A stretch of DNA of 7,332 nt from assembly GCA_900544465.1 (NCBI GenBank), contig UQVT01000101.1:1-7332 (forward strand). The letters are read 5' to 3'. The notes under the pieces are model-generated. The model was not told the DNA's origin. It worked only from the letters and a program-made list of their open reading frames with translations, and did no database searches. Shown piece after piece: positions 5,574-7,332 of this stretch. This stretch comes from an uncultured Collinsella sp. (GTDB taxonomy: Bacteria; Actinomycetota; Coriobacteriia; Coriobacteriales; Coriobacteriaceae). Numbering within the stretch: the first letter of the stretch is position 1; the number at the start of each line of letters is the position of its first letter. The position numbers and the translations under genes are program-made.

Positions 5574-7332
5574 ATGGCATTGACCCCCAACGAAGCATAT
5601 GCGGCCAAACAGCCGTTTGTGGACAAGGAAACGCTCGAGCATATCGTCGAGCAGTTCCCCACGCCGTTTCACCTATACGACGAGGCGGGCATCCGCCGCA
5701 ACATGCAAGAGGTGCGCGACGCCTTTGCGTGGAACCCGGGCTTTAAGGAATACTTTGCCGTCAAGGCCAACCCTAACCCGGCACTCATCTCCATCCTCAA
5801 CGAATACGGCTGCGGCTGCGACTGCTCGAGCTATACCGAGCTCATGATCGCCCGCTCGCTGGGTATCACGGGACACGACATCATGTTCTCGTCCAACGAT
5901 ACGCCGGCTGCCGACTTTGAGCTCGCCGACAAGCTGGGTGCCATCGTCAACTTTGACGACATCAGCCACATCGAGTTCTTTGAGCGTGTTGCGGGACCCA
6001 TCCCCAAAACGGTCAGCTGCCGCTTTAATCCAGGCGGCCTGTTCCAGCTCTCCAACGGCATCATGGACAACCCAGGCGACTCCAAATATGGCATGACCAC
6101 CGAGCAGCTCTTCGAGGCCTTCCGCATGCTCAAGGCCAAGGGCGCCGAGAATTTTGGCATCCATGCCTTCCTTGCCAGCAATACCGTCACCAACGACTAT
6201 TATCCCAAGCTCGCACGTATCCTCTTTGAACTTGCCGTGCGCCTGGAGCGTGAAACGGGCGCACATGTCGCCTTTATCAATCTGTCCGGCGGCGTCGGCA
6301 TCCCCTATCTGCCCGAGCAGCAGGCCAACGACATTCACGCCATCGGCGAGGGAGTGCACGCGGCCTACGACGAAATCCTGGTTCCTTCCGGCATGAGCGA
6401 TGTGGCCATCTGCACCGAGATGGGCCGCTTTATGATGGGCCCCTATGGCTGCCTGGTCACCAAGGCCATCCACGAGAAGCAGATTTACAAGGACTATATC
6501 GGCGTGGACGCAAGCGCCGTCGACCTCATTCGTCCCGCTATGTATGGTGCCTACCACCACATTACGGTAATGGGACAGCCGGGTGGCCCTGACAAGACCG
6601 CAGCACCGGTCACGAACACGTATGACATCACGGGCAACTTGTGCGAGAACAACGATAAGTTCGCCATCGACCGTGAGCTACCGCAGATCGACATGGGTGA
6701 TGTGCTCGTGATCCACGATACCGGCGCGCATGGCTACTCCATGGGCTACAACTACAACGGCCGCCTGCGCTCCGCCGAGGTGCTGCTGCGCCCCGACGGC
6801 TCGGCCGACCTTATCCGCCGCGCCGAGCGCCCGGGCGATTATTTTGCCACGCTCGACGTGCTGCCGTGCGGCCGTGAGCTACTGGCCAAATCGCGTGCCG
6901 AAAGCGCTCGTCGTCGCGCCCAGGACGAGAGCCTGGCCGTCGCCGCCCAATGGAACAAACGCATCCAGATCGCGGAAGCGAAGAAGAAGAACATGGATAT
7001 CCGCAACCTCGAGGGCTCGATCGTCGCCCTCGTCACGCCGTTTAAAAAGGACGGCAGCGTCGACTTTGACGCGCTCGAGTGCCTTATCGATTTCCACCTG
7101 CAAAACGGCACCGACGCCATCCTCACCCTGGGCACCACCGGCGAGAGCGCCACGATGACCGATGACGAGGACAACTCCGTCGTCGCCGCCGTGGTCAAGC
7201 ATGTTGCAGGACGCGTCCCCGTCATCGCCGGCTCGGGCTCCAACTCCACGCAGACGATGCTCACCAAGTCGCTCACCTACCAGGGCTTGGGAGCCGACGG
7301 CCTGCTGCTCATCACCCCCTACTACAACAAGT
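5574..7332 (+). CDS. lysA-dapA: Fused diaminopimelate decarboxylase / 4-hydroxy-tetrahydrodipicolinate synthase (LysA-DapA), 3' end cut by the window
   Basis: One frame is open from ATG 5574 to the window end (586 full codons). Residues 1-473 are diaminopimelate decarboxylase, a PLP enzyme making lysine from meso-diaminopimelate: the PLP lysine is in YFAVKAN (K64), the glycine-rich GGVGIP is at 239-244, EMGRF begins at E282, the active-site cysteine is C357 (CENND), and GAHGYSMGYNYN is at 384-395. A Lys/Arg-rich helical tail (about 445-473) leads without a stop into residue 474, where MDIRNLEGSIVALVTPF opens a typical DapA, the aldolase condensing pyruvate with aspartate semialdehyde. GTTGE, VIAGSGSN and TPYYNK of DapA are visible; the Schiff-base lysine lies beyond the edge. 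ATG 5574 is the only start: a stop in frame is at 5556-5558, and GAGG (5560-5563) lies 10 bases upstream. The dapA ATG has only a weak AAGAAGAAG before it, so internal initiation is possible but not favoured. Control is by the upstream lysine riboswitch. Confidence 0.9.
   Translation, partial: MALTPNEAYAAKQPFVDKETLEHIVEQFPTPFHLYDEAGIRRNMQEVRDAFAWNPGFKEYFAVKANPNPALISILNEYGCGCDCSSYTELMIARSLGITGHDIMFSSNDTPAADFELADKLGAIVNFDDISHIEFFERVAGPIPKTVSCRFNPGGLFQLSNGIMDNPGDSKYGMTTEQLFEAFRMLKAKGAENFGIHAFLASNTVTNDYYPKLARILFELAVRLERETGAHVAFINLSGGVGIPYLPEQQANDIHAIGEGVHAAYDEILVPSGMSDVAICTEMGRFMMGPYGCLVTKAIHEKQIYKDYIGVDASAVDLIRPAMYGAYHHITVMGQPGGPDKTAAPVTNTYDITGNLCENNDKFAIDRELPQIDMGDVLVIHDTGAHGYSMGYNYNGRLRSAEVLLRPDGSADLIRRAERPGDYFATLDVLPCGRELLAKSRAESARRRAQDESLAVAAQWNKRIQIAEAKKKNMDIRNLEGSIVALVTPFKKDGSVDFDALECLIDFHLQNGTDAILTLGTTGESATMTDDEDNSVVAAVVKHVAGRVPVIAGSGSNSTQTMLTKSLTYQGLGADGLLLITPYYNK
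6993..7332 (+). CDS. dapA: DapA portion of the fused frame (possible internal start)
   Basis: This is the N-terminal 113 codons of 4-hydroxy-tetrahydrodipicolinate synthase, continuous in frame with lysA. Visible motifs, numbered from this Met, are SIVALVTPF (9-17), GTTGE (47-51, including the catalytic threonine of the triad), VIAGSGSN and TPYYNK near the window end, which includes the catalytic tyrosine equivalent to E. coli Y107. The N-terminus is exactly the length of a free-standing DapA. Listed separately because translation could also begin here; the bases just upstream are purine-rich but lack a clear GGAGG. Confidence 0.8.
   Translation, partial: MDIRNLEGSIVALVTPFKKDGSVDFDALECLIDFHLQNGTDAILTLGTTGESATMTDDEDNSVVAAVVKHVAGRVPVIAGSGSNSTQTMLTKSLTYQGLGADGLLLITPYYNK

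Noticed and set aside
5673..6560. Minus-strand open frame of 295 codons
   Set aside because: Antisense shadow of lysA; the plus strand shows the PLP lysine and all decarboxylase motifs.
1..7332. CRISPR arrays, tRNA or rRNA genes, insertion-sequence ends
   Set aside because: No regularly spaced repeats, tRNA-like cloverleaf or transposase motifs were seen on either strand.

Overview
The window looks like chromosomal DNA from a fairly GC-rich actinobacterium of the Coriobacteriia, most like Collinsella. This rests on the GC-rich codon use of the lysine genes, the style of the LysA and M20 proteins, and the mix of an actinobacterial-type core locus with Firmicutes-like accessory genes. It is inference from composition and protein character, not from a database match.

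The left part (1-2526) is accessory DNA read on the minus strand. A two-gene operon encodes a GIY-YIG nuclease family protein (1554-2477) and, directly downstream, an ADP-ribosylglycohydrolase of the DraG type (441-1544). The stop codon of the first overlaps the ribosome binding site of the second. An extended -10 promoter lies upstream. Positions 1-440 hold no convincing complete gene. They contain an in-frame 31-codon continuation after the glycohydrolase stop, a short perfect palindrome, and a long hairpin that would hide the ribosome binding site of a gene running off the left edge.

Positions 2493-2960 look like decayed coding DNA: one frame interrupted by stop codons and a second, start-less frame that reads like a small membrane protein. 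Next, still on the minus strand, is a higB-higA type II toxin-antitoxin operon (3311-3905) with a third gene for a small three-segment membrane protein (2958-3281). A perfect TATAAT -10 box and a palindromic operator candidate lie upstream of higB.

The right part (4006-7332) is a lysine/diaminopimelate locus. An M20D amidohydrolase (4006-5193, minus) is divergent from a plus-strand unit that begins with a clear lysine riboswitch (5346-5502). The riboswitch is followed by an expression platform with two mutually exclusive helices around the Shine-Dalgarno sequence, so control is probably translational. The riboswitch controls lysA, and the lysA frame runs without a stop codon into dapA, which is cut by the window end. 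The sequence therefore predicts one LysA-DapA polypeptide joining the first committed and last steps of lysine synthesis, under feedback control by lysine. This fusion and its switch are the most notable things in the window.
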